Shown: piece after piece, positions 62,601 through 64,000 of the stretch | Position numbering within the stretch: position 1 is the stretch's first letter | How the letters are laid out: each line of letters opens with the position of its first letter | Source: Bacteroidales bacterium | GTDB taxonomy: Bacteria > Bacteroidota > Bacteroidia > Bacteroidales > UBA10428 | DNA: 64,000 nucleotides | NCBI GenBank assembly: GCA_016926235.1 | Contig: JAFGOZ010000191.1 | Coordinates: 16,741 to 80,740 of the forward strand | Direction: 5' to 3' | Notes under the pieces: generated by a model | Databases searched by the model: none | Told to the model about the DNA's origin: nothing | What the model saw: only the letters and a program-made list of their open reading frames with translations | Position numbers and translations under genes: made by a program

Positions 62601-63902
62601 TTATTTACCTTTTACCATTGAATTTACTATGGTTGTACCTATAAGCTTGTCATATTGCATAGACCTGTCCCTGTGATATACATAAATGACATAATCATTT
62701 TCAGTTTCAAAATGACTCCCTTCAATAAAAGTATTATCATAAAATCCATCTCTTCTATCCACAATCACATATTCATAATTATAATATCCCTGTTTAAGCA
62801 AAAGCATCAATTCGTATTGCCTTTTATCTGGATTATACTTCATTTGACTTTTTCGGTTACATTTCCAGTTAGTTAATTCGCCAAAAACATAAACTTCGGC
62901 ATCCACTATGGGAATCTTATAGGGTAATGAAAAATAAACATAGACATAATCCGCATCTACATCCTTATTCCTGGCATTATCAACCCCTACTACATATTTA
63001 CCATTTAAGTCTTCTTCATAAATATATGATTTATAAGGCCTTACAGCATCTGGTTTTAGGTAAAAATGATAATATGGTTCGATATATTCTATTTTCTGAA
63101 TACGGTCTGATAAATAATCTATATTTTTCAAGTCAAGCCCACGGTATTCATTACCACTTAAAAACACGTTCTCCATAGAGTAATCATATACTAGTTCTGC
63201 AGGTTTAATAAATAATGGCTGCAAATCTGATATGGCATTATCCCATCTGTTGTTTTGAGCCACCACGACTGTAAGCTCAGAGTTAGGATCCGTGATATCA
63301 TAATTATCATGAAAAATAGTGAAATCTACTTCCTGCCCCTTCATAAAATAATCAGATGCATCTGATTTTTTAACATTTGCTTCAATGATAACCCTGGGTT
63401 CAACCACCATAAATCTGCGGGTAAAAACAATACTATTCTGATCGAAATCCTCAAACACCTTTAAAATATAATTGCCTGAAAGTTTAATCTTAACATCGTA
63501 ATTCGGAATAACCAGTTTATAGTGAATATAATCATACTTTGTATTGAAAGAATGTTCAAAATCTGTTATGGGATTCTCGTGAAAACCATCGATATAGTCG
63601 TCCGGAATAAGATTTGAAGGCTTCCAATCAGCATCACAATGGATTATGGTATAGGAGTAATTTTTCTTCTCCGTATCCAGATCATCAAATCCAAGCAAAA
63701 GTTTATTTTCGCCATTCAATTCAATGATGGGGTATGAAAGCTCCCATGCTTCAAGATGCAATTTAACTGTTCGAATATTTGTCTTATAAACTGAGTCGAT
63801 AGTCTCATAGGAGTAATCCTGACAAATAGCTAGCCCGGATTGAAAAGTTATTATAAACAATAATAATGTATTTCGAAAAAACGAGCTCATGGAATCATGC
63901 AT
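62601..63902 (-). CDS. DUF5103 protein, T9SS plug-like
   Basis: A 433-aa exported protein. The family is recognised from NIRTVKLHLEAWELSYPIIEL, LLLGFDDLDTEKKNYSYTII, CDADWKPSNLIPDDYIDGF, and the later VYVFGELTNWKCN and YEYVIVDR strands, seen in DUF5103 (PF17116). In Flavobacterium, a DUF5103 protein plugs the SprA translocon of the type IX secretion system, so this copy may do the same. It fits the five T9SS cargo proteins in the window. The N-terminus is MSSFFRNTLLLFIITFQSGL if the ATG at 63890 is used, MHDSMSS if 63902 is used; the signal peptide supports either. Upstream 63903-64000 is AT-rich with no feature seen. Confidence 0.85.
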   Translation of the reverse strand: MHDSMSSFFRNTLLLFIITFQSGLAICQDYSYETIDSVYKTNIRTVKLHLEAWELSYPIIELNGENKLLLGFDDLDTEKKNYSYTIIHCDADWKPSNLIPDDYIDGFHENPITDFEHSFNTKYDYIHYKLVIPNYDVKIKLSGNYILKVFEDFDQNSIVFTRRFMVVEPRVIIEANVKKSDASDYFMKGQEVDFTIFHDNYDITDPNSELTVVVAQNNRWDNAISDLQPLFIKPAELVYDYSMENVFLSGNEYRGLDLKNIDYLSDRIQKIEYIEPYYHFYLKPDAVRPYKSYIYEEDLNGKYVVGVDNARNKDVDADYVYVYFSLPYKIPIVDAEVYVFGELTNWKCNRKSQMKYNPDKRQYELMLLLKQGYYNYEYVIVDRRDGFYDNTFIEGSHFETENDYVIYVYHRDRSMQYDKLIGTTIVNSMVKGK

Positions 63903-64000
63903 TTATAATTATAATAAAACTAAATATATATAAATAAAATTGTAATACACAAAAAACAACCCTTATAAAAGTATACTATTTACAGGAAAAAGCACAAAAT

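Overview
The window is a 64 kb piece of an AT-rich genome from the phylum Bacteroidota, most likely a Bacteroidales/Marinilabiliales-type relative. The evidence is five proteins with type IX secretion (T9SS) C-terminal sorting domains plus a T9SS plug-type protein, families largely restricted to the phylum (DUF4831, DUF5103, choice-of-anchor L, START-like), fused alpha/beta E1 dehydrogenase, fused Nnr, lack of clear Shine-Dalgarno sites, and several promoters matching the Bacteroidota -7 box TAnnTTTG. The order-level placement is inference.

Layout. 1-1.8 kb: end of metF and a convergent M20 dipeptidase. 2.0-8.7 kb: a large T9SS cargo protein, a secreted thioredoxin-like protein and a DUF4831 lipoprotein. 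8.7-14.8 kb: nnr divergent from a POT peptide transporter that runs into a TPR-SpoIIE phosphatase. 15.0-29.1 kb: two giant, tandem, paralogous PKD-repeat proteins (2259 and 2078 aa) separated by a 1 kb gene-free island holding a 32-bp perfect palindrome, a REP-like hairpin, a degenerate 21-bp repeat array and a fossil T9SS sorting domain. A tRNA with anticodon CAU follows. 29.5-33.8 kb: START-like protein, then an LptF/G permease and two glycosyltransferases (envelope assembly). 33.8-34.1 kb: a second degenerate 21-bp array with a REP-like hairpin at its edge. 34.2-36.4 kb: ribBA-fmt. 36.4-42.3 kb: a minus-strand block of surface proteins (glucosaminidase-LysM, choice-of-anchor L-OmpA, Fib_succ-major protein, small T9SS protein) around an RluA-type pseudouridine synthase. 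42.7-45.7 kb: panB and dnaK, divergent. 45.9-55.0 kb: a compact plus-strand run (YwqK-like, S8 protease with T9SS tail, xseA, TPR histidine kinase, xseB, nhaC, phosphoesterase). 55.1-58.9 kb: E1 fusion, then an NqrM-like small protein tail-to-tail with apbE. 59-61.2 kb: a membrane protein, a repeat+HTH protein, and an RRM protein with a long hairpin-bearing leader followed by an FKBP isomerase. 61.3-63.9 kb: a PL1-type lyase and a DUF5103 T9SS plug-like protein.

The genes are mostly housekeeping plus an extensive secreted/cell-surface inventory. The most unusual material is non-coding: two intergenic arrays of about 21-bp units with different sequences but the same period, each next to a similar REP-like hairpin. 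In the first array several units are themselves near-perfect palindromes, and some differ by paired changes that keep the palindrome. No CRISPR array, rRNA, transposase or recognisable prophage was seen. All family assignments are from reading translations; no database search was run.
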